Assembly (NCBI GenBank): GCA_025354985.1
Contig: JANXLU010000087.1
Coordinates: 18,813-82,812 of the forward strand
Length of the DNA stretch: 64,000 nucleotides
Direction: 5' to 3'
Source: Chloroflexota bacterium
GTDB lineage: Bacteria; Chloroflexota; Anaerolineae; J036; Brachytrichaceae
Below are positions 25,059 to 34,785 of the stretch, one piece after another. The notes beneath the pieces are model-generated. The model was not told the origin of the DNA. It did not search any database and saw only the letters and a list, made by a program, of their open reading frames with translations. The stretch's first letter is position 1, and every line of letters begins with the position of its first letter. A program made the position numbers and the translations under genes.

Positions 25059-26851
25059 TGAAAATAGCTCACCGGCTGATGGTTGCCATGGCTATGGTTC
25101 TTGAAGGCATCATTGGAGTGCGCGCAGTAGCCCAGGCAGGAGCTGCAACCAGTGCAACCGCAATGGAGACGTCCCGACCGCACGAATCTGCGCCCACTGA
25201 CCAAACCACGCCAGGCCTATTGGAAGCCGCCGTTGCATCGGGCGAATTGGACCGTGGCACCGCCGATCTTTTGCTGGCGTATGCGCTAACCGGTGACGCC
25301 AGGCTGCCTGAAAAGTTTATTGGATGGGGCCGGTGGAGTGGCACTCTGGCGCATGCACAACTGACCCGGCGTGCCAACCAAGCACGGAGTCAGAACGGCT
25401 TTTTGAGCACGTCCAGCCTTGGTTCGGTTGCAATTTACACCAAGGTTTCCGCGCTTCTTTCAAACACCTGCAGCCAGAGCTGGGACGGCGCTCAATCCTT
25501 GCCGGATGCACAAACGTCGGCCCACTTCTATATTCAATATGACGCCTCATTGCTGGGAGGTGGTTTGACGGTTCAAGATTACATTGCAGCATTGGAAACC
25601 AGCTGGGACACCGAAATCGGAACGTTCGGATTTGTCACGCCTCCCATCAAAACCGCAAATCCACCGCCAGGTGGGAAATACTTCGTGCGGATCAATGGCT
25701 TGCCAAACGGTGTTTATGCAATTACCTCCGATACGGGAGATTATGGCGGTGATCCGAACGGCAACGGTATTTTTGACGATGACAACCCCAACTCACCCTG
25801 GACTGAGACGCATGCCCGGGCATCGTGCATGATTTTTAATCAAAACTTTGGCAGCCTCACGAGCATGTTCCCGCACGAGGCATTGAGCTCAACCGTGGCT
25901 CATGAGCTATTTCACGCCATCCAATATGGCTTGGGTGCGGTAGACGCATACAACATTACCGGCAGCGCACGAGACATTGTGCTGATTGAGGGCAGCACAA
26001 CCGCCCTCGAAGATGAAGTTTTTGACGCCTCAAACGACAACGCCAGATCATTCGGCTATCCATCCTTCGCCACCTGTCTGGCGGACGACGAGAACACAGC
26101 TGACGCCTACGCATCCTGGTTGTGGTGGCGCGCATTGATCGAACCCTTTGGCCATGACATAGCCGGTGGGAGCGAGCAAGTGCTGCAGGATTTTTACGAG
26201 GTCACTGGTCGCAACCCGGGTGTCACGCACATGGATGCATTGAAGCAGGCCCTTGCAAACAAAGGTGCGACGCTGGCCGTGGCCTATCATTCGGCCTCGA
26301 TCGCGCTCAAAGTGATGCGTCCTTGTGGAGGAAGCTATGTGCACCCAACCTGCATGAGCGAGGCGGCTACGTACGTGGCCACTCACGGAAACACGCCCGT
26401 TACTGGCGCAATATCCAGCGTCGGAATCTCGCTGACCACGGCCGTTCAAGATAACTATGGATCAAACTGGACGCAAATGCCGGTCGCGACAGCAAACTAC
26501 ATCGTGACGGTAACAAACTCAAGCGTTGGCGGCGCGTTGCGGGCGAGTTTTGTCTGTGACACCGGAGCCAATCTGGTAATAACCGACTGGCCAGGTGTTT
26601 TGACGTCCGGTCAATCAGCGGCGGTGACGGTGGCACCAGCAGGTTGTGCAAGCACCGTGCTGGTGGTCACCAATGAAAGCTCGACGGCCAGCGCACCAGT
26701 CACGTGTGCAGCGCGCTCGATGCTGATCGAAACCAACCGCATGGTGGCATCACCCACCCCGGTCCCGACTGCAACAACGCCACCCACCGGTGTCCGCCAG
26801 CCGCTTCCGCACACCACACGGTCGTATTTCATACCGGTCCTCGTGCGGTAA
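25058..26851 (+). CDS. Secreted HExxH protein (putative zinc metalloprotease), copy 1
   Basis: The ATG at 25058 overlaps the previous stop and gives 597 residues (a GTG one codon earlier is possible). A signal peptide ends near VRAVAQAGA. A short helical pro-region (GELDRGTADLLLAYALTGD) precedes the catalytic-looking part with STVAHELFHAIQYG. That is an HExxH zinc motif, followed about 30 residues later by EGSTTALEDEVFD, a plausible third-ligand segment. Cysteine pairs (CGGSYVHPTC, CDTGANL) suggest disulfides. A C-terminal beta domain and a Thr/Pro linker lead to the terminal SYFIPVLVR. It resembles the MXAN_6640-type putative metalloproteases. A paralogue with the same plan is at 48980-51028. 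Substrate unknown. Confidence 0.75.
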   Translation: MKIAHRLMVAMAMVLEGIIGVRAVAQAGAATSATAMETSRPHESAPTDQTTPGLLEAAVASGELDRGTADLLLAYALTGDARLPEKFIGWGRWSGTLAHAQLTRRANQARSQNGFLSTSSLGSVAIYTKVSALLSNTCSQSWDGAQSLPDAQTSAHFYIQYDASLLGGGLTVQDYIAALETSWDTEIGTFGFVTPPIKTANPPPGGKYFVRINGLPNGVYAITSDTGDYGGDPNGNGIFDDDNPNSPWTETHARASCMIFNQNFGSLTSMFPHEALSSTVAHELFHAIQYGLGAVDAYNITGSARDIVLIEGSTTALEDEVFDASNDNARSFGYPSFATCLADDENTADAYASWLWWRALIEPFGHDIAGGSEQVLQDFYEVTGRNPGVTHMDALKQALANKGATLAVAYHSASIALKVMRPCGGSYVHPTCMSEAATYVATHGNTPVTGAISSVGISLTTAVQDNYGSNWTQMPVATANYIVTVTNSSVGGALRASFVCDTGANLVITDWPGVLTSGQSAAVTVAPAGCASTVLVVTNESSTASAPVTCAARSMLIETNRMVASPTPVPTATTPPTGVRQPLPHTTRSYFIPVLVR

Positions 26852-26887
26852 GTGACGCGCCGCGCGGCGCCTGCTACCGACGCTGTA

Positions 26888-27619
26888 CTAGCCCAACTTC
26901 TCAAGCGGTTTTGCATTGCCGCGAACCGGAGATGGGCCCCCAATAGGCGCCGCCCACGATACGCCGTTTGAAATAACCTGGCGAACAAGTGGGTTGAAAT
27001 AAGTCTGGTAGGTTTCATGACCGGGGCGAAAATAAAATATCCGTCCATTGCCACGCGTAAAGGTGCAGCCACTGCGAAACACTTCACCGCCCTTGAACCA
27101 GCTTACAAAAACAAGCTCGTCCGGCGCAGGGATGTCGAAGTGTTCGCCATACATTTCCTCTTCATCCAGGTCAATGTGTTCCGGCAGACCTTGGGCGATC
27201 TGATGACCCGGGTTTACCACCCAGATTCGCTCATTCTCACCGGCCTCGCGCCACTTTAAGTCGCACGAAGTGCCCATCAGTTTCTTAAAGATTTTGCTAA
27301 AGTGCCCGCTGTGGAGCACGACCATTCCCATGCCCGCCATAACCCTGGCGTGAACACGTTCAACGATTTCGTCCTTCACATCCCCGTGAGCCATATGACC
27401 CCACCATACCAATACATCTGTGTTGGCCAACACGTCAGCCGTCAGACCGTGCTCAGGCTCGTCCAGCGTCGCTGTTCTGACAACAAACGCCTGGTTTGGG
27501 CGTAAACCTTCGGCGATGGCTTCGTGAATACCGGCCGGGTAGCACTGGCGGACCAGGTCGTCGACTTTTTCATGACGATATTCATTCCAAACGGTAACTC
27601 GGATTGGATGGTTGTTCAT
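26888..27619 (-). CDS. ThuA-domain protein (glutamine-amidotransferase-like fold)
   Basis: Read from ATG 27619 the protein has 243 residues and starts [17 protein letters not shown]. ThuA features are [34 protein letters not shown] and the late [16 protein letters not shown]. ThuA proteins occur in trehalose and sugar-alcohol catabolic operons and help turn the sugar or its keto product over. Their exact chemistry is poorly known. A longer reading from TTG 27670 would overlap the upstream stop and is less likely. It is the last gene of the operon with the desaturase-Rieske-reductase fusion and two MocA-type dehydrogenases, which fits an inositol- or sugar-like substrate. Confidence 0.88.
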   Translation of the reverse strand: MNNHPIRVTVWNEYRHEKVDDLVRQCYPAGIHEAIAEGLRPNQAFVVRTATLDEPEHGLTADVLANTDVLVWWGHMAHGDVKDEIVERVHARVMAGMGMVVLHSGHFSKIFKKLMGTSCDLKWREAGENERIWVVNPGHQIAQGLPEHIDLDEEEMYGEHFDIPAPDELVFVSWFKGGEVFRSGCTFTRGNGRIFYFRPGHETYQTYFNPLVRQVISNGVSWAAPIGGPSPVRGNAKPLEKLG

Positions 27620-27666
27620 GGTTGTAGTGTATCGGAAATGAAATATTCGCCCTGCGGGTTGGTCAC

Positions 27667-29952
27667 TCAAAACTCATCATACGAAATATTTGCCGGGCTC
27701 ACACCAAAATCGTTCAACATGGTGATCGTGGCCTTGATCATTGGCGGCGGCCCACACAGATAATATTCTACATTTCGTGGATCCGGGTGGCTCCCAAGAT
27801 ACGCCTCTCGGACCACGTCATGAATAAACCCGATTGGACCCGTCCAGGCATCTTCCGACAGCGGTTCAGATAGTGCCAAGTTAAATTTGAAGTTTGCGTG
27901 CCTTGCTGCCAAAGATTCAAAATAATCGGTGTAAAAGAGCTCCTGGCGTGACCGCGCGCCATACCAATAGCTGATGCGCCGCTCCGTCCGTGTCGTCTCC
28001 AAAAGATTTGAAAGATGAGAACGCAACGGGGCCATCCCGGCCCCGCCACCGATATATACCATTTCGCGCATTCCTGGTTTGATGTGAAACTCGCCAAACG
28101 GCCCAACCGCGGTGACGTGGTCGCCAGGCTTTAGCCCAAACAAATAGCTCGAACCGACACCTGCATTGCACGCCTGCCCCCTGGGAGGCGTGGCAATTCG
28201 CACGTTGAACTTTAGCTGCGACTCACGCGCCGGGTTGGTGGCAAAGGAATAATTTCGGCGACAGGCCATCTCATTGCCGGATACAAACTCAAAAACATGC
28301 TGCGCCTGCCAAACAATAGCGTAGGGCTGACCAACCGAGACATGTTCCAATGAGCGTGGTGCATAAACCGGAATGTCAAACTGCAGATAATCGCCCGGCT
28401 TATAGTTCAACGGTAGCGTCTCGGACTCGGGTTCAAGAACCAATTCCTTAATGAACGTGGCGACATTTTCATTGGAGACCACTCGGAATGCGTGTACAGG
28501 CGCTGGTGAGGTGAGGGCCAGCCCGCCTGCCGATGACACATCCATTTCCAGGACACCGTTTCGTTCACGAACCGGATAGGTTCGCAACGCCAGACAAACG
28601 GGCGCCCGTTGAGGTGAGCCATCCCGGATGTCAAATCGGCCGTTGTGTTTGGGACATTCGATTTGCGTGCCCTTCACCATCCCATCCGCGAGGTGCGCGT
28701 TGCCATGGGTGCATATGCCATCGGTTGCATAGCACCCGCCGTCGGCGGCCCGATAGACTGCATACGTCTGATTTGCAGAGTCAACACGAATTACGTCCGC
28801 ACGCTGCAGCAGCGAGCCTGGGCCAATTGCAATCCAGCCAGTGCCGTCCGTGACCGGATCCACGATGATCGGCTTCGCTATTTGTGGCGCTTCAGCGGGG
28901 TAGGTCGGTGTCGGCAGCACGCGCATTACGTGCCAGGCAGGGTCTTTGATTTGACGCAACAATGCCGGAATAATTTCACGATAGGCCTGGACTAGACCGT
29001 TGTAAGGCGTTGGCGAATCCGACTTGATCAACGCGTGAAGGCGTGGCAACGCGTGATAAGGCACCAGCGGAAACATGTGATGCTCCAGGTGATAGTTCAT
29101 ATTCCAATACAGGAACCTATTGACGGGATTCATATAAACGGTTCGGCAATTCAAGCGGTGATCAAGAACATTTTCGGCCAGTCCGGCGTGTTGCGTGAAT
29201 CCATAAACGCTCATGAGCCAGGCGCCGTAGAACGTCGGTAGACCGACATACATAAGCGGCAGAATACTTTGAGTAGCAATGCTCAGTGCAAGCACAGATG
29301 CATATATCGCGACATATATCCTGGCGCGCGCATACACGCTGTGCGCCGCAGCGTCGGGAATATAGGTGCGTTCCTCGTCGGTAAGTCTTCCACGCAGATG
29401 CAGCGCCAGTGTGCGCACAAACTTGCGAAACGCGCCCAGGTTAAAAAAGCTCGCAACCAACATCCACACACTTGTTGGGCGGGGCACCGCAATTTCCGGA
29501 TCGCGCCCCACAATGATCGTGTCACTATGATGGCGGGTGTGACTCCAGCGCCAGGGCGTGGATTCGCGCAACACCATAAACGAGGCGATTTCATACAACA
29601 CGTTGTTCATCCAATCCGACTTGAATGCCGTGCCGTGGCCGGCCTCATGCCAGCGCGAATCAGACGATGAGGCATAGATCACGCCGTAAATGGCAAACGG
29701 GATAACCGCCCATGGCGAACCCCATAATGCGTAGCCGGCGGCCCCAAATAAAAATAGCAGTCCAAACCAAATAATCGTGTCACGAATGGCCGGTCCGTTC
29801 TTGCGTGTGAGCAGCACGCGTAGGTCTTCCTTGGCAACCGGTGAGGCATACCATGTGGCCTCGGCAAGCCCCTTTTCAACGGCAGCCGCCGAATCCCTGC
29901 CAACCAAACTGTAGTCGCTTAACTGGATGGGTCGTTTTAGCGCTGTATTCAT
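27667..29952 (-). CDS. Single-chain membrane oxygenase: MocD-like desaturase/hydroxylase + Rieske ferredoxin + NqrF-type flavin reductase
   Basis: From ATG 29952 the product has 761 residues in three modules. Residues ~45-340 form a membrane di-iron desaturase/hydroxylase with histidine boxes HEAGH (102-106), HTRHH (138-142) and HLEHH (288-292). The context [17 protein letters not shown] and [12 protein letters not shown] recalls MocD. Residues ~375-475 form a Rieske domain with CTHGNAH (C414, H416) and CPKHNG (C433, H436). Residues ~485-761 match the FAD/NADH half of NqrF: RRNYSF (FAD), [14 protein letters not shown] (NAD) and CGPPPM. So NADH, FAD, Rieske 2Fe-2S and di-iron centre are wired in one chain. 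Rhizopine catabolism uses separate MocD, MocE and MocF for the same series. A GTG ten codons upstream is an alternative start. Neighbouring MocA-like genes suggest a cyclitol or its methyl ether as substrate. Confidence 0.9.
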   Translation of the reverse strand: MNTALKRPIQLSDYSLVGRDSAAAVEKGLAEATWYASPVAKEDLRVLLTRKNGPAIRDTIIWFGLLFLFGAAGYALWGSPWAVIPFAIYGVIYASSSDSRWHEAGHGTAFKSDWMNNVLYEIASFMVLRESTPWRWSHTRHHSDTIIVGRDPEIAVPRPTSVWMLVASFFNLGAFRKFVRTLALHLRGRLTDEERTYIPDAAAHSVYARARIYVAIYASVLALSIATQSILPLMYVGLPTFYGAWLMSVYGFTQHAGLAENVLDHRLNCRTVYMNPVNRFLYWNMNYHLEHHMFPLVPYHALPRLHALIKSDSPTPYNGLVQAYREIIPALLRQIKDPAWHVMRVLPTPTYPAEAPQIAKPIIVDPVTDGTGWIAIGPGSLLQRADVIRVDSANQTYAVYRAADGGCYATDGICTHGNAHLADGMVKGTQIECPKHNGRFDIRDGSPQRAPVCLALRTYPVRERNGVLEMDVSSAGGLALTSPAPVHAFRVVSNENVATFIKELVLEPESETLPLNYKPGDYLQFDIPVYAPRSLEHVSVGQPYAIVWQAQHVFEFVSGNEMACRRNYSFATNPARESQLKFNVRIATPPRGQACNAGVGSSYLFGLKPGDHVTAVGPFGEFHIKPGMREMVYIGGGAGMAPLRSHLSNLLETTRTERRISYWYGARSRQELFYTDYFESLAARHANFKFNLALSEPLSEDAWTGPIGFIHDVVREAYLGSHPDPRNVEYYLCGPPPMIKATITMLNDFGVSPANISYDEF

Positions 29953-30012
29953 GATTTTGTTCTCTTTTCCTGATTGCCACACATGCTACGACATGCTTCA
30001 ATTATTTTAGCT

Positions 30013-31014
30013 TCAGACCTCATCTACGCGCACCGGTCTTTGCTCGCGCAGGCTTATTGTGGCGGCAATCGCCACACGCAAACTTTCCAGGGCGTCCTCA
30101 ACCGTCGGCGAAACTACCGCGCCAGTCCGAATGCAATCGAAGAAATAGGAAAGTTCGGCTTTATACGCGGCTTCAAATCTATCCGGAAAGCTGTTGAAGA
30201 AGTCACCTTCATGACCCACATTGCGTGCAATGCTAAAAGGTGTTTTATTCCGGGCCTCCACAACCACCTTGGCGGCGCTGCCGGCAACTTCGGTTCGAAT
30301 GTCATATCCCCATGTGGTCCGCCTGCTGCCTTCGAGTGTGCCGATGGCGCCATTCTTAAAACGTAGTAGCGCCGTGACACTATCCACGTCACCGACAGCC
30401 GCATACCCGGGATCAACCAGCGCTGCACCCCAGGCGTGCACTTCTTCGATCTCGCCAACCAGCCAGCGCGCCATGTCAATATCGTGCACCAACATGTCGA
30501 CAAAAATACCGCCTGATGTCTTGATGAAACTCAACGGTGGCGGCGTATGGTCGCAACTGAGCGCACGAAAGCGTTCGATTCTCCCAAGCTCACCATGGTC
30601 TATCAATTGCCTGGCCCGAGCGTAGCCGGGATCAAAGCGCCTCATAAACCCGATCATTGCAGGCTGACTGCTCGCGCGCACGCTGTTCACCACACGTTGG
30701 GTATCTTCCAAACCACCGGAGACGGGTTTTTCACACCATACCGGCTTTCCAGCCGCCACAACCGCCTCAATCAACTGAGCATGACTGGCAGTGGAGGTGG
30801 CGATTAGCACGGCATCAACATCCGATGCGTTAATACTACCCAGGGTGTCCGTGCTCCAACGATCAGCGCGCACCAGCTCCGCGCCAGCCTGCGCAAGCGC
30901 TTCGTTCAGATCTGCGACGACAGAAACATGAACTCCGCCGATGCCCACCAGATTGCGCAAGTGGGTTTGCCCCATGCGCCCAGCACCCAAAAATGCGATT
31001 GAGATCGTTTTCAT
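30013..31014 (-). CDS. Gfo/Idh/MocA-family dehydrogenase, inositol 2-dehydrogenase-like, copy B
   Basis: A 333-residue NAD(P)-dependent enzyme of the Gfo/Idh/MocA family. The Rossmann motif is ISIAFLGAGRMGQTHL at residues 4-19. The lysine of the EKP motif is in PVWCEKPVSGG, and the catalytic Asp/His region is FVDMLVHDIDMARWLVGE. The last is the form found in myo-inositol 2-dehydrogenases (IolG) and rhizopine MocA. It would oxidise a ring hydroxyl of a cyclitol or sugar. Its ATG directly follows the TAA of the preceding paralogue (TAAATG), so both are made together. The oxygenase fusion starts 60 bp downstream. Confidence 0.92.
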   Translation of the reverse strand: MKTISIAFLGAGRMGQTHLRNLVGIGGVHVSVVADLNEALAQAGAELVRADRWSTDTLGSINASDVDAVLIATSTASHAQLIEAVVAAGKPVWCEKPVSGGLEDTQRVVNSVRASSQPAMIGFMRRFDPGYARARQLIDHGELGRIERFRALSCDHTPPPLSFIKTSGGIFVDMLVHDIDMARWLVGEIEEVHAWGAALVDPGYAAVGDVDSVTALLRFKNGAIGTLEGSRRTTWGYDIRTEVAGSAAKVVVEARNKTPFSIARNVGHEGDFFNSFPDRFEAAYKAELSYFFDCIRTGAVVSPTVEDALESLRVAIAATISLREQRPVRVDEV

Positions 31015-32031
31015 TTAGCCGACTTCGGAAACACGAACCGGGCGCTGCTCGGTATAGCTTAATTTCGCGGCCAATCCGACTGCCAACGCCCGTCGCCCAT
31101 CGTCGCCCCCAACAGCGACTGGTTTGCCCTGTATGACGGAGTCAACGAAGCCCTCAATTTCACAAGCATATGCATCGGTATAGCGTGTCATAAAAAAGTG
31201 ATGCGGCAGGGCATGCCGCACACCGTCAACCGTACTGATTACCGCACTATTTGGCCGATTATTCTCGGTTTGTATCGCACCCAGCGAACCGAAAGCTTCA
31301 ACACGCTGGTCATATCCGTAGCCGGCTTGGCGACAATTTTCCACCACACCAAGGGTGCCGCTTTCAAAACGCACAAGCGTAATGTGCGTATCGATATCGC
31401 CTGCAGTGCCAATCGCGGCGTCCACCATCACCCCTCCCTGGACGTAAACCTGCTCGATCTCACTACCACTAAGAAAACGAAACATATCCCAATCGTGAAT
31501 GGTCATGTCCAGGAATATGCCACCGGAAGTCTTGATGTAGGATATTGGTGGAGGACCGGAATCCCGACTGGTGATGTGGAGTGTTCTGAGCGAACCGATT
31601 TCTCCCCCGGCAATTGCCGCGCGCACGCGAGCATAGTTTGAATCCCAGCGCCGATTGAATCCAATTTGAAAATGTACGCCTGCCAATTTGGCGGCTGCAA
31701 TCGCAGCATCGGTGGTTGCCAAATCCAAGGCCACGGGCTTTTCGCAAAATATGTGCTTGCCAGCCTTGGCGGCCGCGATGATAAGCGGTGCATGGGTATC
31801 CGTCGGGGTGCAAATGAGAACCGCGTCGACGACATCATCCTGGAATATTGCATCTGCACTTGGTGCAACTTTCGAAATTCCCAGCCTGTCGGCCATGGAC
31901 TTTGCAGCGCTCAAAACCGGATCATATACGCCACACAGCCTGGCGGTAACAACCCGATTTGCGATGGTTGCGGCGTGGACTTGACCAATGCGACCGGCGC
32001 CAATCAAGGCAATATTTAGTCGTCTTCTCAT
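31015..32031 (-). CDS. Gfo/Idh/MocA-family dehydrogenase, inositol 2-dehydrogenase-like, copy A
   Basis: Start is ATG 32031, which overlaps the stop of the upstream peptidase gene (ATGA); a reading frame from 32070 adds an unlikely 13-residue extension. The 338-residue protein has LNIALIGAGRIGQVHA, HIFCEKPVALD and FLDMTIHDWDMFRFLSG, the three landmarks of inositol-dehydrogenase-like members. It is an obvious paralogue of the next gene. Paired IolG-like enzymes in one operon often act on different epimers or on successive steps. The strict coupling of stop and start codons across three genes argues that all serve one pathway. Confidence 0.92.
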   Translation of the reverse strand: MRRRLNIALIGAGRIGQVHAATIANRVVTARLCGVYDPVLSAAKSMADRLGISKVAPSADAIFQDDVVDAVLICTPTDTHAPLIIAAAKAGKHIFCEKPVALDLATTDAAIAAAKLAGVHFQIGFNRRWDSNYARVRAAIAGGEIGSLRTLHITSRDSGPPPISYIKTSGGIFLDMTIHDWDMFRFLSGSEIEQVYVQGGVMVDAAIGTAGDIDTHITLVRFESGTLGVVENCRQAGYGYDQRVEAFGSLGAIQTENNRPNSAVISTVDGVRHALPHHFFMTRYTDAYACEIEGFVDSVIQGKPVAVGGDDGRRALAVGLAAKLSYTEQRPVRVSEVG

Positions 32032-33773
32032 GTTTTGTTTGACGATAGAACGGAAAAGAAGCCGCCACAAGCGTCTTCAACGCGATCTGGGTTTTCTGGA
32101 TCATGGAGCCAACGCTCACCATCGAGGACAAACTTGTAGTAGTGAAGATCACCCACCCCATCAAGATTCAGGGCGGCGCGCCACACGCCGCGTTTGGGCG
32201 AGGCCATATTGACAGCCCCATCGCCCGTCACCCGCCAATCATTAAAGGAACCGACCACGAATACAGACGCAGGTTTTGGATCAACAAATGTCAATTCGGC
32301 CATTTGGCCGAAACAGTTGGGAGACGCCGGAGTCTTACGAAGGTCAGGATGTTTGAACCGCAATGCGCGCGCAACAGCTCCGCCAGCATCCACCACGCCG
32401 CCACCCTGTTGCCAGGTAGGGACGCCAGCAAGGTGGCGGGCCGTTCCCACCAATATCTGTTTCACCTGTGCAGGTGTAAGCTTGGGATTGGCCTCAAGCA
32501 TTTGAGCGACAACCCCGGTCACGATTGGAGCACTCATGCTTGTTCCATCCACGTGCTGGTACCCACGCCTGATGAATTTGTCTTCGTTTAAGCGGGTGCG
32601 AATAGCGCGACGCAGCACTTCCACAGGCTGGTCAACCATATCCCGGGTGAAGCGTGCGCGTGCATAGTCAATTTCTATCCGCTCGCGCAGTGCCTGGTCA
32701 TTCGCCTCAAACAAATCCCATAAAAATTCGGAATACGTAAAGGTATCTGTTTGGTGCACCATGGGGGCGGCGAGCCACATGGCCTGCGCAATAAGATCCG
32801 GCTTCAAGGAGCCACCAACTCCGACGCCCCAATTGCTGCGATACATTCCATGCATGCGCCTATCAAGCGTATTTTGGTCATCCAACCCACCCACCACAAT
32901 TGCGGATGGTGCACTCGCCGGAGGATATATTTTTGCCGCTCCTTCATTGCCGCTGGCGCACACCACCACCAAACCTTGTGCCACAGCCTCCTCAATCATC
33001 TCGTCCAAGGGCGTGGGGTTGCCGTCGCTTACCCGGTCGCCACCCAGTGAAATATTTACAATCCGAATAGCGTGCTTTCGATGGTTATCAACCACCCATG
33101 TAAGCGCCCGCATTATGTCGGTCTCTGAAATTCGGCGTCCACGATAGCCGGTCTTGATCGCGACTAGGTCGGCATCGGGCGCGAGACCGCGATATTCACC
33201 AGCGCTGGAATAACCGTTTCCCAACGCGATACTAGAGGTCATCGTGCCGTGCCACGAATGCCCGGTTGGTGGGTTGTCAAAATCGGCCAGAACCTTGGGC
33301 CGTGAACCGGTTGCATCAACATATAGCTTTATTCGGCTTGTTGGCGACACCAAATCCGGGTGTGCGTAGAATCCGCTGTCTAGAAAGGCCACGGTTATGC
33401 CCCTACCGGTGAATCGGTAATCAGCCAGTGTGCGCGTTGGTGTTGGCAGTATGGTTGCCTCGGCGCGCGAATATATGGGAAACGGCATGCCCAGTTCGTA
33501 ATGCAGGCTTGCGCGACTGCGCTCACGGTCCGCGTGTTGAACCACCTGGAGGGCACAATCCGAACAAATGGATTGATCAGGCCCCCATGCCGGAAAATTG
33601 GCCACCAAGGTACGGATAATCCGCGGTTGAAGATTATTCTGTAGCAGGGCAATCACCGGATCGATGGATTTGAAACAGAGGCAGCACTGTGGTGAATCTG
33701 CGGGCGCCCTGGCCGCTTTGGTGTTGTCAAAGTGCTTGGATGAAGTCAGTGAGGTCATGTGCCGTCCGGCCAT
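32028..33773 (-). CDS. Subtilisin-like (S8) peptidase with N-terminal CxxC pairs and C-terminal AMPK/CBM48-like domain
   Basis: A 581-residue protein without a signal peptide. The first ~85 residues hold two CxxC pairs (QCCLCFKSID and ICSDCALQV), perhaps a zinc ribbon. The subtilase domain (about 115-480) has the Asp in VAFLDSGFYAHPDL, His in GHSWHGTMTSS, oxyanion Asn in CASGNEG, and Ser in DGTSMSAPIVTG. The last ~90 residues (SVFVVGSFNDWRV, AALNLDGVGDLHYYKFVLDG, then WLHDPENP) match the AMPK-beta/isoamylase-N type glycogen-binding fold. This combination is unusual. The 3' end overlaps the first MocA-like gene by 4 nt, so it heads that operon. An ATG at 33758 is an alternative start. An intracellular, glycan-tethered protease is the simplest reading. 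Confidence 0.88.
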   Translation of the reverse strand: MAGRHMTSLTSSKHFDNTKAARAPADSPQCCLCFKSIDPVIALLQNNLQPRIIRTLVANFPAWGPDQSICSDCALQVVQHADRERSRASLHYELGMPFPIYSRAEATILPTPTRTLADYRFTGRGITVAFLDSGFYAHPDLVSPTSRIKLYVDATGSRPKVLADFDNPPTGHSWHGTMTSSIALGNGYSSAGEYRGLAPDADLVAIKTGYRGRRISETDIMRALTWVVDNHRKHAIRIVNISLGGDRVSDGNPTPLDEMIEEAVAQGLVVVCASGNEGAAKIYPPASAPSAIVVGGLDDQNTLDRRMHGMYRSNWGVGVGGSLKPDLIAQAMWLAAPMVHQTDTFTYSEFLWDLFEANDQALRERIEIDYARARFTRDMVDQPVEVLRRAIRTRLNEDKFIRRGYQHVDGTSMSAPIVTGVVAQMLEANPKLTPAQVKQILVGTARHLAGVPTWQQGGGVVDAGGAVARALRFKHPDLRKTPASPNCFGQMAELTFVDPKPASVFVVGSFNDWRVTGDGAVNMASPKRGVWRAALNLDGVGDLHYYKFVLDGERWLHDPENPDRVEDACGGFFSVLSSNKT

Positions 33774-33834
33774 GATACTCGTTGGCCGGCTTTGTCAGAA
33801 TGTTCGATTCGGGCAGCTGGTCGATAATTAATCC

Positions 33835-34785
33835 ATGCGAGTCATATTTATGGGCACGCCCCAATTTGCAGTGCCATCGCTACAGGCATTGTTGGACCAA
33901 CCAGAACAATACGAAGTGGTCGGAGTGGTCACCCAGCCCGATGCGGTGGCGGGAAGAGGAAACGTCCCGGCCTTGTCCGAAGTTAAGAAACTGGCTCTGA
34001 ACCGCAGTCTACAAATTTTTCAACCGGAATCGCTAAAATCTCCCGACGCAGTTGCCCCGCTGGCGGCGTTGAAACCCGATTTGATCGTTGTCGCCGCATT
34101 TGGCCAAATTCTGAGAAAGCCTGTTCTTGAGATGCCCGTCCATGGCTGCTTAAACGTGCACGCATCTCTACTTCCGCGCTGGCGCGGTGCGTCACCGATC
34201 AGCGCGGCCATCCTGGCTGGTGACACCGAAACTGGCGTCACCATCATGAAGATGGCTATTGGATTGGATAGTGGGCCAGTCATCTCACAGGTGCGCGAAA
34301 GCATCCTACCAACGGACACGACTGGACACCTCACGAAGAGATTGGCCTTCGTGGGTGCCCGGGCGCTGGTTGATGCCATTCCCGGATATGTGAACGGAAC
34401 ACTGACGCCCGAAGCTCAATCCATAATTGGACTCACGACATGCAAGACCCTAAAAAAGGAGGAAGGCCGACTGGACTGGTTCCAAAACGCCACGGTTTTG
34501 GAACGCCATGTGCGGGCAATGTTGCCGTGGCCGGGTGGTTACACCACGTGGCGCGGAAAGTTACTAAAAGTAATTTCTGCCAGCGTTGCTTCTTCACAAT
34601 CTATCGCATCGGGTGGTCAAATTGGCAAAGTAGTGCGACTCGGTAGATCGATTGGGATTGGATGTGGTGAAGGCGTGCTTGAGTTGGTGACGGTTCAACC
34701 TGAGGGCCGAAAACCGATGCCGGCAGCCGACTTTGCACGGGGAGCCATGGACTTTGTCGGTTCTGTGCTAATTCCGAGCATATAG
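33835..34785 (+). CDS. fmt: Methionyl-tRNA formyltransferase
   Basis: The 316-residue enzyme transfers a formyl group from 10-formyl-THF to initiator Met-tRNA. Visible motifs are VIFMGTPQFAVPSLQALL at the start, the folate-site NVHASLLPRWRGASPI with the catalytic Asn-His, and VTIMKMAIGLDSGPV with the essential Asp. A C-terminal OB-fold tRNA-binding domain follows. No def (deformylase) is adjacent, although the two are often neighbours. GATAAT lies 6 nt before the ATG. The end of the gene forms the left arm of a hairpin whose right arm contains the start codon of the next gene. Confidence 0.96.
   Translation: MRVIFMGTPQFAVPSLQALLDQPEQYEVVGVVTQPDAVAGRGNVPALSEVKKLALNRSLQIFQPESLKSPDAVAPLAALKPDLIVVAAFGQILRKPVLEMPVHGCLNVHASLLPRWRGASPISAAILAGDTETGVTIMKMAIGLDSGPVISQVRESILPTDTTGHLTKRLAFVGARALVDAIPGYVNGTLTPEAQSIIGLTTCKTLKKEEGRLDWFQNATVLERHVRAMLPWPGGYTTWRGKLLKVISASVASSQSIASGGQIGKVVRLGRSIGIGCGEGVLELVTVQPEGRKPMPAADFARGAMDFVGSVLIPSI

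Noticed and set aside
26857..26870. GC palindrome after the secreted HExxH gene as a terminator
   Set aside because: GCGCC-GCGC-GGCGC can form only a 5-bp stem with a 4-nt loop and no T run follows.
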